A stretch of 44,196 nucleotides of DNA, taken from contig LFTQ01000041.1 in the NCBI GenBank assembly GCA_001513545.1, forward strand, positions 20,462 through 64,657, read 5' to 3'. The notes beneath the pieces are model-generated. The model was not told where the DNA came from and did no database searches. It worked only from the letters and a program-made list of their open reading frames with translations. Below, in pieces: positions 17,112 through 27,781 of this stretch; position 1 is the stretch's first letter, and every line of letters starts with the position of its first letter. A program made the position numbers and the translations under genes. The DNA is from Clostridia bacterium DTU068 (GTDB lineage Bacteria > Bacillota > DSM-12270 > Thermacetogeniales > Thermacetogeniaceae).

Positions 17112-18167
17112 ATGAACCGGAAGACCTTTTGGCTGCTGATTACGGTGATAGCCGTAGCCTGCATTGTGTTGCCTGCTGTTTCCAGCGCATACAATGCTCT
17201 AAATAGTGATAATAAAGGTCAGGCTGTTGATAAACAGGATATCGAGGAGAAAAAAACTGAAGAAGAAAAAAACGAAGAGAAAACCGAAGAAAAAAATACC
17301 GAGGCTATACCAGGTGAGCTAGAGGAAGAAAGTGAGCAAGAGCAAAATAGTGAGCAGAAATATACCGTTCAAGATGGAGACAATCTCTGGCTGATTGCAA
17401 CCAGGTTTAATACTTCTGTAGAAGCCATTATGTATGTCAACAATCTCAGCAGCGAAATTTTGATACCTGGTCAGGAATTGTTGATCCCGGAACCCGGAAC
17501 AACTGTGCCTTCAACTGCAGAGAACAGGAGCACAGCCCCATCCAGGAGCCAGGTAAATACTGTCAATTATGTGGTTCAATATGGTGACAGTTTGTGGTCT
17601 ATTGCTTTAAAATTCCAGACATCAGTTGAGACTATTAAAGAGTTAAATGGTTTGACAGGAGATCAAATTCACCCTGGGATGACACTGCGGGTTTCCGGAA
17701 AGAGCAGTTCACCCAGCCGGCAGCAGAGCGGTTCTAACTCCAACCCGGCACCTCAGCCCAAAAAAGAAAATAGCACAAAACCCAAGCAAAAGGAGAATCA
17801 GGTTAATCCACCTCAACCAAAAGCAAATATACTGGAAACAGCTAAACAATTTCAAGGTGTTCCTTATAAATACGGAGGAAGCAGTCCCAGTGGTTTTGAT
17901 TGTTCCGGTTTTGTCCAGTATGTGTATGGTCTTCACGGAATTAAACTGCCCCGTGTAGCAGCCGATCAAGCTAAAACAGGAACCAGAGTGGATTCCCCTG
18001 CAGTGGGAGATCTGGTCTTCTTTGCGGAAAATGGCTCTGTTGTACATGTGGGGATTTACGCAGGGAATAATACTTTTATACACGCAAATAGAAAACAGGG
18101 AGTTATATTTACTTCTTTGAACCAACAGTGGTATAAGGAGCGCTATATCGGTGCTAACCGCTATTAA
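17112..18167 (+). CDS. Secreted LysM-NlpC/P60 cell-wall endopeptidase
   Basis: 351 aa. A signal peptide (about 1-27, LLITVIAVACIVLPAVSSAY) is followed by a Glu/Lys-rich low-complexity linker, LysM 1 (about 83-127, YTVQDGDNLWLIATRFN), LysM 2 (about 152-197, YVVQYGDSLWSIALKFQ), a Ser/Pro/Lys linker, and an NlpC/P60 domain (about 240-351). The catalytic Cys is in FDCSGF (about 263) and a catalytic His in VVHVGIY. It should bind peptidoglycan and cleave stem peptides (D,L-endopeptidase). ATG 17112 follows GGAGGGGG. An 11-base hairpin-like GGGA/TCCC lies upstream, but no riboswitch was recognised in the 75-base leader. Confidence 0.94.
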   Translation: MNRKTFWLLITVIAVACIVLPAVSSAYNALNSDNKGQAVDKQDIEEKKTEEEKNEEKTEEKNTEAIPGELEEESEQEQNSEQKYTVQDGDNLWLIATRFNTSVEAIMYVNNLSSEILIPGQELLIPEPGTTVPSTAENRSTAPSRSQVNTVNYVVQYGDSLWSIALKFQTSVETIKELNGLTGDQIHPGMTLRVSGKSSSPSRQQSGSNSNPAPQPKKENSTKPKQKENQVNPPQPKANILETAKQFQGVPYKYGGSSPSGFDCSGFVQYVYGLHGIKLPRVAADQAKTGTRVDSPAVGDLVFFAENGSVVHVGIYAGNNTFIHANRKQGVIFTSLNQQWYKERYIGANRY

Positions 18168-18190
18168 AATATTTTATGAAAGGAAATGTT

Positions 18191-19090
18191 ATGGAGTACA
18201 GTAAACTTGCACAGATAACTATTGAAAAACTCCGTCATGATTTTGAAGAATACGGCTATATAGCTGAAGACGATATAATTGTACCAGTATATCTGGCACT
18301 TCGTCTGGAAAAGCCAATATTGATCACAGGTGCCCCTGGTGTTGGTAAAACCGAGATCGCGAAAGTCCTGGCCTCGGTATTTAAAACAGAACTGATCAGA
18401 CTTCAGTGTTATGAAGGGCTTGACGAAAACAAAGCCCTTTACGAATGGAATTACCAGAAACAATTGATCAAAATTCAGTTAATTAAAGAAAGCAGCAGTG
18501 AGCTTACAGAGCAAAACCTTTTTTCCCATAGCTATTTACTGGAGAGGCCTTTATTGAAAGCAATTCAAGCATCTAACAAAACTGTCCTCTTAATTGATGA
18601 AATTGATAAAACAGATGAGGAGTTTGAAGCATTTCTTTTTGAGGTACTATCTGATTTTCAGGTTTCCATACCGGAGTTGGGAACAATCAAAGCCAAACAT
18701 ATACCGATTGTTGTATTGACCAACAATGGGGAACGGGAGCTTTCTGATGGACTGAAACGAAGGTGTGTGTACCTGTATATCGATTTTCCCTCCATTGAAA
18801 AAGAAATGAAGATTATCAGAGTAAAGGTCCCACAGGTAGGAGAGCGCCTGGTAGAGGAGATAGCTCTTGCTATAAACTATTTAAGACATCAACTGGATTT
18901 AAAAAAGAAACCATCTATTTCTGAAACACTGGATCTGGCCAATGCTTTGCATATTTTGGGTGCAGAAATGCTGGAGGCTGAGCACATCAAAAGAACCATT
19001 AATCTGTTGCTCAAAGATAAAGAAGACATCGACCTATTTTTCGAAGAGTTAGGACCTGAGGGTTTGCTCGAAAATATCAGAAAAAGATAG
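18191..19090 (+). CDS. MoxR-family AAA+ ATPase, copy 1
   Basis: 299 aa. Walker A GAPGVGKTE (about 46-54), Walker B VLLIDEIDK (about 135-143), and a sensor region VVLTNNGERELSDGLKRRCVYLYIDFP. The segment RLQCYEGLDENKALYEWNYQKQL is typical of the CoxD-like MoxR subgroup. MoxR ATPases pair with VWA proteins to remodel or insert metal centres into partner enzymes. The ORF track starts at ATG 18176; ATG 18191 with AAAGGA six bases upstream is preferred. It is followed by its VWA partner after 17 bases and is closely similar to copy 2 at 24812. Confidence 0.93.
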   Translation: MEYSKLAQITIEKLRHDFEEYGYIAEDDIIVPVYLALRLEKPILITGAPGVGKTEIAKVLASVFKTELIRLQCYEGLDENKALYEWNYQKQLIKIQLIKESSSELTEQNLFSHSYLLERPLLKAIQASNKTVLLIDEIDKTDEEFEAFLFEVLSDFQVSIPELGTIKAKHIPIVVLTNNGERELSDGLKRRCVYLYIDFPSIEKEMKIIRVKVPQVGERLVEEIALAINYLRHQLDLKKKPSISETLDLANALHILGAEMLEAEHIKRTINLLLKDKEDIDLFFEELGPEGLLENIRKR

Positions 19091-19107
19091 GGGAAGAGGG
19101 CAAACAA

Positions 19108-20436
19108 TTGCAGAACTATTTTGAAAATAATTTTGCTCGCTTTGTGCATATTTTGAGACACCTGGGCATTAATATCAGTATTTTAGAAACTCTGACAGCT
19201 ATTAGGGCTTTAACCTATGTAAATATTCTGAACCGGAATCATGTAAAAATGGCCATGGCTGCCACTATGATCAAAAATCCTGATCAGAGAGAGATATTTG
19301 ATCAGGCATTTGATACTTATTTTGCACCACCTGAGATCAAACAGCTTCAGGAAAAGGCCTGGGTTGAGAAACAGGCTGAGACCATTCGCCTGCTGGATGA
19401 AGCGGAATCGGATCTAGCTTACAAAGGGGAGAGCCTGGATCTCACTGAACAGGAAAAACTCTTTTATGCAAAACTGCCTGAGGAAGAGAAAAGAAAAATA
19501 AAGGAATACCTTGCTGCAAGCAACCTGCCTGACGACCGCTACAGCAGGTTTAAACCAACCCTGGAGAACCAGATACGCGGTTCGCTGCGCTATTGGAAAC
19601 AGCGATTGGGGGAAACAGATGACTATTCCCCGCAGCTTTTTGACAACCAGATAGATGATCCGGTAATGGCATCTATTATTAATGAGTTGGGTGAGGACAG
19701 CAGTATCCTCTATGAGGATATGAGAAGGATTGGTAAGCAGGATCTTCCCAAAGTTACTATTATGCTGAAAAAACTATCCCGTAGACTTGCCACAAAGATC
19801 TCCCGGCGCTATCGGATAAGCAAAAAGGTTGTTAAACTTGACCTAAGACGGAGCATCAAAGCTAATGTGCGCTACGGCGGTGTTATTTTTAAACTGCATT
19901 ACAAACAAAAAAGGATTCAAAAACCGAAAATCCTGCTGATTTGTGATGTTTCAGGGTCCATGTCCCGCTATGCATCTTTTGTTATTCAATTCATCTATGG
20001 TTTGAGTGCAGTGATCAAAAAAATCGAAAGTTTTATTTTTGCAGAAGAACTGGAATATGTCACTCCTTTTTTTGCAAACAGAGAGCCTTTTGAAGATACA
20101 ATGGTGCGCCTTATTGGAAAAAGCCGCATCTGGGGAAAGGGAACAAATTTAGGAGCTGCCCTACATACTCTACGGGAGCAGTATCCATTGATGCTGACTT
20201 CAAATACAGTTGTGATCATTGTCAGTGATACAAAATCTCTGGAACTTGAGCGAGCAGAGGAGGAACTTAATAAGCTTAAGAGGAAGGTCAAAGATATTCT
20301 CTGGCTTAACACCCTTCCTCAGGAGGAATGGCAGGATCTACCATCTGTTATGAAATTTAAGCGCTATAGCCAGATGTACGAATGCTATACCCTTGCTCAC
20401 TTAGAAAAAATCGTTAGAAAACAGTTCCTTCACTAA
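19108..20436 (+). CDS. VWA (CoxE-like) protein, copy 1
   Basis: 442 aa. An N-terminal helical region of the CoxE/YehP type is followed by a basic stretch (LSRRLATKISRRYRISKKVVKLDLRRSIK), then a von Willebrand factor A domain with MIDAS residues DVSGSMS (about 279-285), the threonine in GKGTNLGAAL and the Asp in IIVSDTKS. This protein is the usual partner of MoxR ATPases, presenting substrate or metal-centre clients to the ring. It has no signal peptide. TTG 19108 is preceded by GGGGAAGAGGG with seven bases of spacing. No client enzyme such as a molybdenum CO dehydrogenase is encoded nearby. Confidence 0.9.
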   Translation: MQNYFENNFARFVHILRHLGINISILETLTAIRALTYVNILNRNHVKMAMAATMIKNPDQREIFDQAFDTYFAPPEIKQLQEKAWVEKQAETIRLLDEAESDLAYKGESLDLTEQEKLFYAKLPEEEKRKIKEYLAASNLPDDRYSRFKPTLENQIRGSLRYWKQRLGETDDYSPQLFDNQIDDPVMASIINELGEDSSILYEDMRRIGKQDLPKVTIMLKKLSRRLATKISRRYRISKKVVKLDLRRSIKANVRYGGVIFKLHYKQKRIQKPKILLICDVSGSMSRYASFVIQFIYGLSAVIKKIESFIFAEELEYVTPFFANREPFEDTMVRLIGKSRIWGKGTNLGAALHTLREQYPLMLTSNTVVIIVSDTKSLELERAEEELNKLKRKVKDILWLNTLPQEEWQDLPSVMKFKRYSQMYECYTLAHLEKIVRKQFLH

Positions 20437-20456
20437 GAGATCGGCGGGATTGAGCT

Positions 20457-21197
20457 GTGGAAACCAGTTATGATAAACTGGCCCTTTTTTATGATCAGCT
20501 GATGCAGGGAATCGATTATCAAGCTTGGGTCAGCTATGTGGAAAAAATAGTGGCCAATTTTCAAGGAAATATTAAAAGTGTGGTTGATTTGGCTTGCGGT
20601 ACGGGAAACTCAACCATTCCCTGGTCTGTACGAGGCTACCGCACCTTTGGTGTTGATCTATCAGCCGAAATGCTGAAAATTGCTCAGCAGAAAGCGCATA
20701 AAAAGGGGCAGAAGATCACCTTTCTCAAACAGGACCTGCGATCAATGGTGCTGCCTCAGCAGGTTGACCTGGCTGTATGTTTCCAGGATGGTTTCAACTA
20801 TATCCTGAATGAGGATGATTTGGCTGCCGCTTTTCGCTCTGTCTATCACAACCTTCATCCAGAAGGGTTTTTCATTTTTGATCTAAATTACTTGCCACAA
20901 CTACTGCCGCAAAATGTTAATAACTACAGCACAGATGAAGAAGGGTATTCCCTAAGCTGGAGTATTAGGTATGATGAAAAAGATAAACTATGGGAGGTCA
21001 TTGTTTCCGGTATTATTAAGGGGGAAAAGGACCACCACTTCTGTGAAACTCATCATGAAAAAGTCTATGATACTTCTGATGTTTGGAGACTCTTGATCAG
21101 GCAGGGGTTTACGGTGATGGGAACATATCAGGCTTTCACATTTTCACCACCCAATGAAAGTGCTCCCCGCCTGGTTTATATTGCACAAAAACTGTAA
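20457..21197 (+). CDS. Class I SAM-dependent methyltransferase, substrate unknown
   Basis: 246 aa. Motif I VVDLACGTGNST (about residues 42-53), the post-I acidic residue in GVDLSAEML, and LKQDLRSM and FNYILNEDDLAAAFRSVYHNLHPEGFFIFDLNY place it in the Methyltransf_25 group. The C-terminal half (YDEKDKLWEVIVSG, EKVYDTSDVWRLLIRQGF) resembles small-molecule methyltransferases that lack a diagnostic substrate domain. GTG 20457 has only a weak ribosome binding site (GGCGGG). It lies between a MoxR-VWA pair and cobU. A cobalamin role is possible only by position and is not supported by sequence. Confidence 0.85.
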   Translation: METSYDKLALFYDQLMQGIDYQAWVSYVEKIVANFQGNIKSVVDLACGTGNSTIPWSVRGYRTFGVDLSAEMLKIAQQKAHKKGQKITFLKQDLRSMVLPQQVDLAVCFQDGFNYILNEDDLAAAFRSVYHNLHPEGFFIFDLNYLPQLLPQNVNNYSTDEEGYSLSWSIRYDEKDKLWEVIVSGIIKGEKDHHFCETHHEKVYDTSDVWRLLIRQGFTVMGTYQAFTFSPPNESAPRLVYIAQKL

Positions 21198-21217
21198 CAA
21201 AGAAATGAGGTATTAAT

Positions 21218-21790
21218 ATGAAACGCGGCAAATTTTACTTTATTTTCGGCGGAGCAAGGAGTGGTAAAAGCACCTTTGCTGAGAAACTGGCATCAAGCTT
21301 AGGAGGCAGAGTAACCTATATTGCCACAGCAGAAGCACTTGATGAGGAAATGGTTGCCCGCATCAAAGAGCACCAAAAAAGGAGGCCTGCTACTTGGAAG
21401 ACCATTGAAGAACCATACAGGGTTGCAGAGGTATTGGAAGAGGTCGGTCAGGAGGAGGGGGTAATACTTATTGATTGTTTAACACTGCTTTTGACCAACC
21501 TTTATTATAAACAATCATCTGAACAAGAGAGCGATATATGTTCAAAACAGGTATTATCTGAAATAAAACGTTTAGCAAAAGTTGCCAAAGAATGCAGGTC
21601 AGATGTTCTGATTGTATCCAATGAGGTGGGCTTAGGGGTTGTACCGGATTACCCGGATGGGCGTGTTTTTCGAGATCTGACCGGTTGGGCTAATCAGATC
21701 ATGACAGAAGAGGCAGATAAAGCATATTTTTTAATTTCAGGCATGCCATTAGATATTAAAGCACTTAAAGCAGATCCAGAAGTTTTATAA
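21218..21790 (+). CDS. cobU: Adenosylcobinamide kinase / adenosylcobinamide-phosphate guanylyltransferase
   Basis: 190-aa bifunctional enzyme of the cobalamin nucleotide-loop pathway. It phosphorylates adenosylcobinamide and then transfers GMP from GTP. The P-loop is GGARSGKST (about 9-17). The guanylylated His is most likely in IKEHQKRRP (about residue 50). LIDCLTLLLTNL (Walker B-like) and VSNEVGLGVVPDYPDGRVFRDLTG are CobU signatures. ATG 21218 has a moderate site (GAGGT). cobS follows 16 bases later, so the two form an operon. No cobalamin riboswitch was recognised nearby. Confidence 0.95.
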   Translation: MKRGKFYFIFGGARSGKSTFAEKLASSLGGRVTYIATAEALDEEMVARIKEHQKRRPATWKTIEEPYRVAEVLEEVGQEEGVILIDCLTLLLTNLYYKQSSEQESDICSKQVLSEIKRLAKVAKECRSDVLIVSNEVGLGVVPDYPDGRVFRDLTGWANQIMTEEADKAYFLISGMPLDIKALKADPEVL

Positions 21791-21806
21791 GATAGAGGGA
21801 ACAGTG

Positions 21807-22541
21807 ATGAGTTGTTTCTTATGTGCCTTATCCTTTTTAACACGAATACCAATTTTGGTAAAAGGTATTGATCAACCGGACACCTTTAAAAAGAGCATCT
21901 ATTTTTTCCCTGTTGTTGGACTGATTATCGGCGGGATTTTGGCAGGCAGTTATTATCTATTAGCAAAACTGTTTCCCCAGACAATAGCTGCTGCACTGCT
22001 ATTGTTTATTTATGTTTTGCTGACAGGTGGACTGCATCTCGATGGTTTTATAGATACAGTTGATGGGATATATGGCGGCAGAAGCAGAGAACACAGACTG
22101 GAGATTATGAAAGACACTCACCCAGGTGCTTTTGGTGTCTTGGGTGCTGTTGTGCTTCTACTGATTAAGTACAGTATTTACACCCAGTTAAGTTCGGATA
22201 TGCTTGTTATTCTGATCGCGGCATCTGTGATGGGAAGGCAGGCAATGGTGTGGGTGCAAATTTTTTACCCTTATGCCCGCAAACAGGGTCTAGGCATGCT
22301 CTTTAATATTTACGGCAATGTTCCTCTTTTTGGTGTAACCACAGGAATAACTATCGCGATTCTCTTTTTTCTTGCTCAAATAAACGGGCTTTATATCTTT
22401 TTTATCTGTAGTATTATTTTGTTTATCCTGGCAAGTTGGTTATCACATCTATTGGGGGGGCTCACCGGAGACACCTATGGGGCTTCCTGTGAGCTGATAG
22501 AAATCTCTGTTCTTTTAACCGGGTTTCTTCTGGTACGTTGA
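21807..22541 (+). CDS. cobS: Adenosylcobinamide-GDP ribazoletransferase (cobalamin synthase)
   Basis: 244-aa polytopic membrane enzyme that joins adenosylcobinamide-GDP and alpha-ribazole(-phosphate). The CobS signature GGLHLDGFIDTVDGIYGGRSREHRLEIMKDTHPGAFG is clear, with membrane helices before and after (ILAGSYYLLAKLF, TIAAALLLFIYVLL, VTTGITIAILFFLAQ). ATG 21807 is chosen over GTG 21804 because GAGGGA ends six bases before it. Downstream lies a histidine phosphatase that may supply the CobC step, giving a compact nucleotide-loop assembly set. cobT is not seen in this window. Confidence 0.95.
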   Translation: MSCFLCALSFLTRIPILVKGIDQPDTFKKSIYFFPVVGLIIGGILAGSYYLLAKLFPQTIAAALLLFIYVLLTGGLHLDGFIDTVDGIYGGRSREHRLEIMKDTHPGAFGVLGAVVLLLIKYSIYTQLSSDMLVILIAASVMGRQAMVWVQIFYPYARKQGLGMLFNIYGNVPLFGVTTGITIAILFFLAQINGLYIFFICSIILFILASWLSHLLGGLTGDTYGASCELIEISVLLTGFLLVR

Positions 22542-22571
22542 TATTATTAACACATTTAACAGGAGGTATTT

Positions 22572-23186
22572 GTGTTGACGAAACTTCTGCTTGTACGCCA
22601 CGGTGAAACCATTTGGAACCATGTATCCCGTTACCAGGGCCATACAGATGTCGAACTCAGTGATACCGGGCGGGAACAAGCCAGGCTTTTGGCAGATAGA
22701 TTGAGCACCGAGAAAATAACAGCTGTGTATTCCAGTGATCTAAAAAGAGCTTATGAAACCGCTTCTATTTTGGCAGCACCTCATCAACTTAGGGTGCAGA
22801 TGGCTGAAGAGCTTAGAGAAATAAACTTCGGTGTTTGGGAGGGTCTGACCTATAAAGAGATCAGTGAGAAATACAAAGAACTTGCGGAGAAGTGGTATCA
22901 GTCCCCGGCAACGGTGCGGATACCAAAAGGAGAAACCTTTGTTGAACTGAAAGAAAGAGCCTATAATGCTGTTTTGAAGCTTCTTAAAGAGAATGATCCG
23001 GGAACCATTATTGTGGTAGCCCATGGCGGCACCATCAGAGCCATTATCTGTGGGCTTTTGGATATCGATTTGAATCATGCTTTCAGGATACAACAGGATA
23101 ATACCGCACTTAATATCATCCAATATAACCAGGGATTTATCGTTCTTTCACTGCTCAATGATACCAATCACCTGAACAATCAATAA
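22572..23186 (+). CDS. Histidine phosphatase, probable alpha-ribazole phosphatase (CobC-like)
   Basis: 204-aa phosphoglycerate-mutase superfamily enzyme. The phosphorylated His lies in LLVRHGETIWNH (about residues 6-17) and the second catalytic His in VVAHGG. Also visible are SDLKRAYETA and INFGVWEGLTYKEI, typical of CobC/GpmB-like phosphatases. Position right after cobU-cobS favours removal of phosphate from alpha-ribazole-5-phosphate or adenosylcobalamin-5-phosphate. A general phosphatase is the alternative, since sequence alone does not separate them. The start may be GTG 22572 or TTG 22575; AGGAGG lies five or eight bases upstream respectively. Confidence 0.85.
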   Translation: MLTKLLLVRHGETIWNHVSRYQGHTDVELSDTGREQARLLADRLSTEKITAVYSSDLKRAYETASILAAPHQLRVQMAEELREINFGVWEGLTYKEISEKYKELAEKWYQSPATVRIPKGETFVELKERAYNAVLKLLKENDPGTIIVVAHGGTIRAIICGLLDIDLNHAFRIQQDNTALNIIQYNQGFIVLSLLNDTNHLNNQ

Positions 23187-23223
23187 CAGCGCTACAGGGC
23201 GGTTTTCCGAATAACAGATATTA

Positions 23224-24744
<1,521 letters not shown>

Positions 24745-24811
24745 TCACGACCCCCACAAAGGGCGAGTTAACGGAAAACTTATCAGGATGTGACCTGGAA
24801 AGAGGATGGTT

Positions 24812-25681
24812 ATGTTTCAATCTCGAGAGGAACTGGAGAAAAAACTGGCTGAATATCATTACCTTATTGACAGGAATGCTGCTACAGTTGTTTATTTGGC
24901 TGTGAAACTGCAAAAGCCCCTCTTGGTTGAGGGACCTGCAGGGGTCGGTAAAACAGAATTGGCCAAAGCCCTTGCAGCAGTGACCAACAGCAGGTTGATC
25001 CGTCTTCAGTGCTATGAAGGTTTGGATGAGGCCAAAGCCCTCTATGAGTGGAACTACCAAAAACAGCTGCTCTGCCTGCATTTAAAGCAAAACCAGAGCA
25101 AATCATGGCATGAAGCCAAAGATGACATCTTTACCCAGGAATTTCTCCTCCGCCGTCCTCTCCTGGACGCATTGGAGTCTATAGAGCCGGTGGTACTGCT
25201 TATTGATGAGGTTGATAAATCTGATGAAGAATTTGAAAGTTTCCTGCTGGAAATCCTTTCAGATTACCAGATCACTATTCCGGAGTTGGGAACTGTTAAA
25301 GCGAAGAGTGTGCCTTTGACTGTGCTAACCAGCAATAATTTTCGCGATTTTGGTGATGCCCTGAAAAGGAGATGTGTTCACCTTTACCTTGACTACCCAA
25401 CATTTGAACGGGAGTTAGAGATTATCAAATTAAAGGTGCCTGGAATTGATCAGCTTCTGTCTCAACAATTGGTGAGCTTTGTTCAGCTTTTGCGCAAACA
25501 AAATATTAAAAAACCACCAAGTATCGCAGAAACCATCGATTGGGCCAGGTCCCTTATTACCCTCTGTGTTTCACGAATTGATGCAGATATTGTTCAAAGC
25601 ACCTTGAGCATTCTCTTAAAATATCAGTCAGATATCGATAAGATTCTTCCCAGGGTTTCCTCTCTACTTCCAGATGATTAG
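24812..25681 (+). CDS. MoxR-family AAA+ ATPase, copy 2
   Basis: 289 aa. Walker A GPAGVGKTE (about 42-50), Walker B VLLIDEVDKSDEEFESFLLEILSDY, and the subgroup segment RLQCYEGLDEAKALYEWNYQKQLL. Extended stretches are the same as copy 1, including DEEFE and IPELGT...KAK. ATG 24812 is preferred to 24806 because AGAGG ends six bases before it. It is followed by a VWA protein, as is copy 1. The two copies are clear paralogues but differ in many loops, so the duplication is not recent. The client is unknown. Confidence 0.93.
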   Translation: MFQSREELEKKLAEYHYLIDRNAATVVYLAVKLQKPLLVEGPAGVGKTELAKALAAVTNSRLIRLQCYEGLDEAKALYEWNYQKQLLCLHLKQNQSKSWHEAKDDIFTQEFLLRRPLLDALESIEPVVLLIDEVDKSDEEFESFLLEILSDYQITIPELGTVKAKSVPLTVLTSNNFRDFGDALKRRCVHLYLDYPTFERELEIIKLKVPGIDQLLSQQLVSFVQLLRKQNIKKPPSIAETIDWARSLITLCVSRIDADIVQSTLSILLKYQSDIDKILPRVSSLLPDD

Positions 25682-25683
25682 TG

Positions 25684-25689
25684 TATAAT
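25684..25689 (+). promoter_or_regulatory. Possible -10 box ahead of VWA copy 2
   Basis: TATAAT immediately after the MoxR stop, about 68 bases before the VWA start. No fitting -35 box was found, so this could be chance in AT-rich DNA. Confidence 0.3.
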
Positions 25690-25756
25690 ACAACTGAAAA
25701 GGACCGGGTGTTCCCATCTTTCCTCTCTATTCCTTGATGATAGGAGGGGGTGCTTT

Positions 25757-27157
25757 TTGCTGGAGGAAAAAATTTTAGAATTTGCCAGGCTCCTGCGAAA
25801 AGGGGGAGTTAATGTTTCGGTTACCCAGATCGCTACAGCAGTCCAGTCTGTTGCAGCAGTAGGACTGGCACAGAAAGATTTTTATACAGCCCTTCTTTCT
25901 ACATTAATCGTAGATCAGATAGATCAACCGCTGTTTGACAAACTATTTCGGTTGTATTTTTTTTCCCTGGAACCGGGTGTATTACAGAAACATATCAATC
26001 ATGATGAACAGGAGACTGATCAGTTAACTGCTGTCATGCAACTGGTTGACAGTATTGAGGGTACAGGAACGGGAAGAGGTGCAGGTGCATCACCTTATCT
26101 CCTTTTAGTAAAGGCGGTCAGGGAAACGAACTATCCTTTGCTGCGCAGACTTGGAAAAATGGGAATAGAGAGTCTCGGTGAACTGGAACAAGGGGCAGTC
26201 ACTGAGATCGATAAACTTGTTGATCAGGCAAAAGTGGCTATCGGCTGGTATCAAGCAGTCAATACACTGGAAAAAATCCGTGTTCAGGAAAAGGTAAGTG
26301 AAATCAGGTATTCCAAATGGCTGGAGTGCCTTTCCTTTATTGAAAAATATATGGAATCTCTGGTAGAGGATTTACTGGTAAGAAAGTTCGGTCCTGAAGC
26401 ATTAGAGGAAATAGCTCTTGCTGCCAACATTAGAGAAAAGGAGTTTTACCGGTTGAATCAGCTAGAAGTTCAGGAGATCCGCAAACATATCACTAAAATG
26501 GCACGCAAACTGGCTTCTAGATATGCCCGGCGCTACCGCAGAGCAAAGCATGGGGAAATTGACCTGCGGAGAACTATAAAGAATGCCATGATCAACGGTG
26601 GAACCCCAGTCCGCTTGAAATACAGAAAACGGGTGATCAGTAAACCTGAGCTAATTCTGCTGTGTGATGTTTCCGGATCAGTAGCTATTTTCAGTGAATT
26701 TATGCTGCAGCTTGTTTATACAATTCAGAACAGATTCAGCCATATAAGATCTTTTCTCTTTGTTAACACAGTTGATGAGGTTACAGAGTATTTTAATAAT
26801 AACAATATTGAGGAAGCCTTGGAAAAGGCTTTTGCCAAAGCCAGGTATGCTATGAGTCCGTTTTCCGATTACGGCAGGGTGTTTCGACTGTTTGAGAAGC
26901 AATATCTGCCAACTTTTTCACCTCAATCAACATTAATTATTCTGGGTGATGCCCGCAATAACTATCGCCATGATGAGAGGGATTCTTTGCAGCGAATAGG
27001 GGAGCATGTCAGAAGAATCTTATGGTTTAACCCTCAGCCAGGAAATGAATGGAATACTGAGGACAGCATTATCGGTATTTATACTCCTTACTGCAGACAG
27101 GTTTTTGAGTGCCGAAATTTAAAACAATTGGAAGAGGTAACAGAAGCCATTCTATAG
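25757..27157 (+). CDS. VWA (CoxE-like) protein, copy 2
   Basis: 466 aa, organised like copy 1: an N-terminal helical region (FARLLRKGGVNVSVTQIATAVQS), an arginine-rich segment (KLASRYARRYRRAKHGEIDLRRTIKNAM), then a VWA domain with MIDAS start DVSGSVA (about 303-309). The MIDAS threonine region reads PFSDYGRVF rather than the GTN of copy 1, which is the common CoxE form. The last metal Asp lies in IILGDARNNY. TTG 25757 has GGAGGGGG six bases upstream. A 75-base gap with a possible -10 box separates it from its MoxR, unlike the 17 bases in copy 1. Predicted cytoplasmic; acts with MoxR copy 2. Confidence 0.9.
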   Translation: MLEEKILEFARLLRKGGVNVSVTQIATAVQSVAAVGLAQKDFYTALLSTLIVDQIDQPLFDKLFRLYFFSLEPGVLQKHINHDEQETDQLTAVMQLVDSIEGTGTGRGAGASPYLLLVKAVRETNYPLLRRLGKMGIESLGELEQGAVTEIDKLVDQAKVAIGWYQAVNTLEKIRVQEKVSEIRYSKWLECLSFIEKYMESLVEDLLVRKFGPEALEEIALAANIREKEFYRLNQLEVQEIRKHITKMARKLASRYARRYRRAKHGEIDLRRTIKNAMINGGTPVRLKYRKRVISKPELILLCDVSGSVAIFSEFMLQLVYTIQNRFSHIRSFLFVNTVDEVTEYFNNNNIEEALEKAFAKARYAMSPFSDYGRVFRLFEKQYLPTFSPQSTLIILGDARNNYRHDERDSLQRIGEHVRRILWFNPQPGNEWNTEDSIIGIYTPYCRQVFECRNLKQLEEVTEAIL

Positions 27158-27172
27158 CAAAATTAACCATTG

Positions 27173-27206
27173 ATTGACATTACTTCAGTTATTTGTTACG
27201 GTTAAT
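27173..27206 (+). promoter_or_regulatory. Possible mgtC-family gene promoter
   Basis: TTGACA at 27173-27178 is a perfect -35 box, but the matching -10 at 17 bp (TTACGG) is poor. ATTAACC (27161-27167) and GGTTAAT (27200-27206) flank the region as an inverted repeat, possibly an operator half-site pair or chance. Confidence 0.35.
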
Positions 27207-27236
27207 ATAGTAATTTAAAGGGGAGGGGATGAGGGA

Positions 27237-27716
27237 ATGCTGTCTCAAAGCGAAATGCTGATAAGAATGGTGATCGCACTTCTTATCGGTCTGATCATCG
27301 GCTATGAAAGGTCCCGTAATCAGAAACCGGCCGGCATCCGCACCTATTCCCTGGTATGCATTGGAGCAACCCTTTTTATGATGGTCAGTGTTTATGGTCT
27401 TCCTGATTTAGCTTATGATTTTTACGGTTATCGTGTTGATCCCTTTCGTGTTGCTGCCCAGATCGTTACAGGCATTGGTTTTCTTGGCGCAGGTGTAATC
27501 TGGAAACAAGGTGGTAATATAAGGGGTTTGACCACGGCAGCAAATCTTTGGGTTACAGCAGGTTTGGGTATGGCTGTGGGTGTTGGTATGTATTTCTTGG
27601 TTTTAATCAGTGTTGTCTGCATTTTTTTAGCGTTATATAGTTCTCCGATTCTCTGTCGACTGGGGCTTTTGAAATATCCCTCTTGTGATGAAGATGACAA
27701 CCCCGATGAGGATTAA
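27237..27716 (+). CDS. MgtC/SapB-family inner-membrane protein
   Basis: 159 aa with about four hydrophobic helices. Family motifs include LLIGLIIGYERSRNQKPAGIRTYSLVCIGATLFMM and GIGFLGAGVIW. Family members are linked to growth at low magnesium, membrane-potential control and virulence in pathogens. Many, like this one, lack the C-terminal ACT-like domain of Salmonella MgtC. The C-terminus ends in an acidic DEDDNPDED tail. ATG 27237 is preceded by GGGGAGGGG and GAGGG. It is a single-gene unit followed by a large hairpin. Confidence 0.9.
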   Translation: MLSQSEMLIRMVIALLIGLIIGYERSRNQKPAGIRTYSLVCIGATLFMMVSVYGLPDLAYDFYGYRVDPFRVAAQIVTGIGFLGAGVIWKQGGNIRGLTTAANLWVTAGLGMAVGVGMYFLVLISVVCIFLALYSSPILCRLGLLKYPSCDEDDNPDED

Positions 27717-27781
27717 CCTGTCGATCAATTTACCGAGCACTGCAAACCGCATTAATAAAAAGTGATCTTTATAAATTATAA

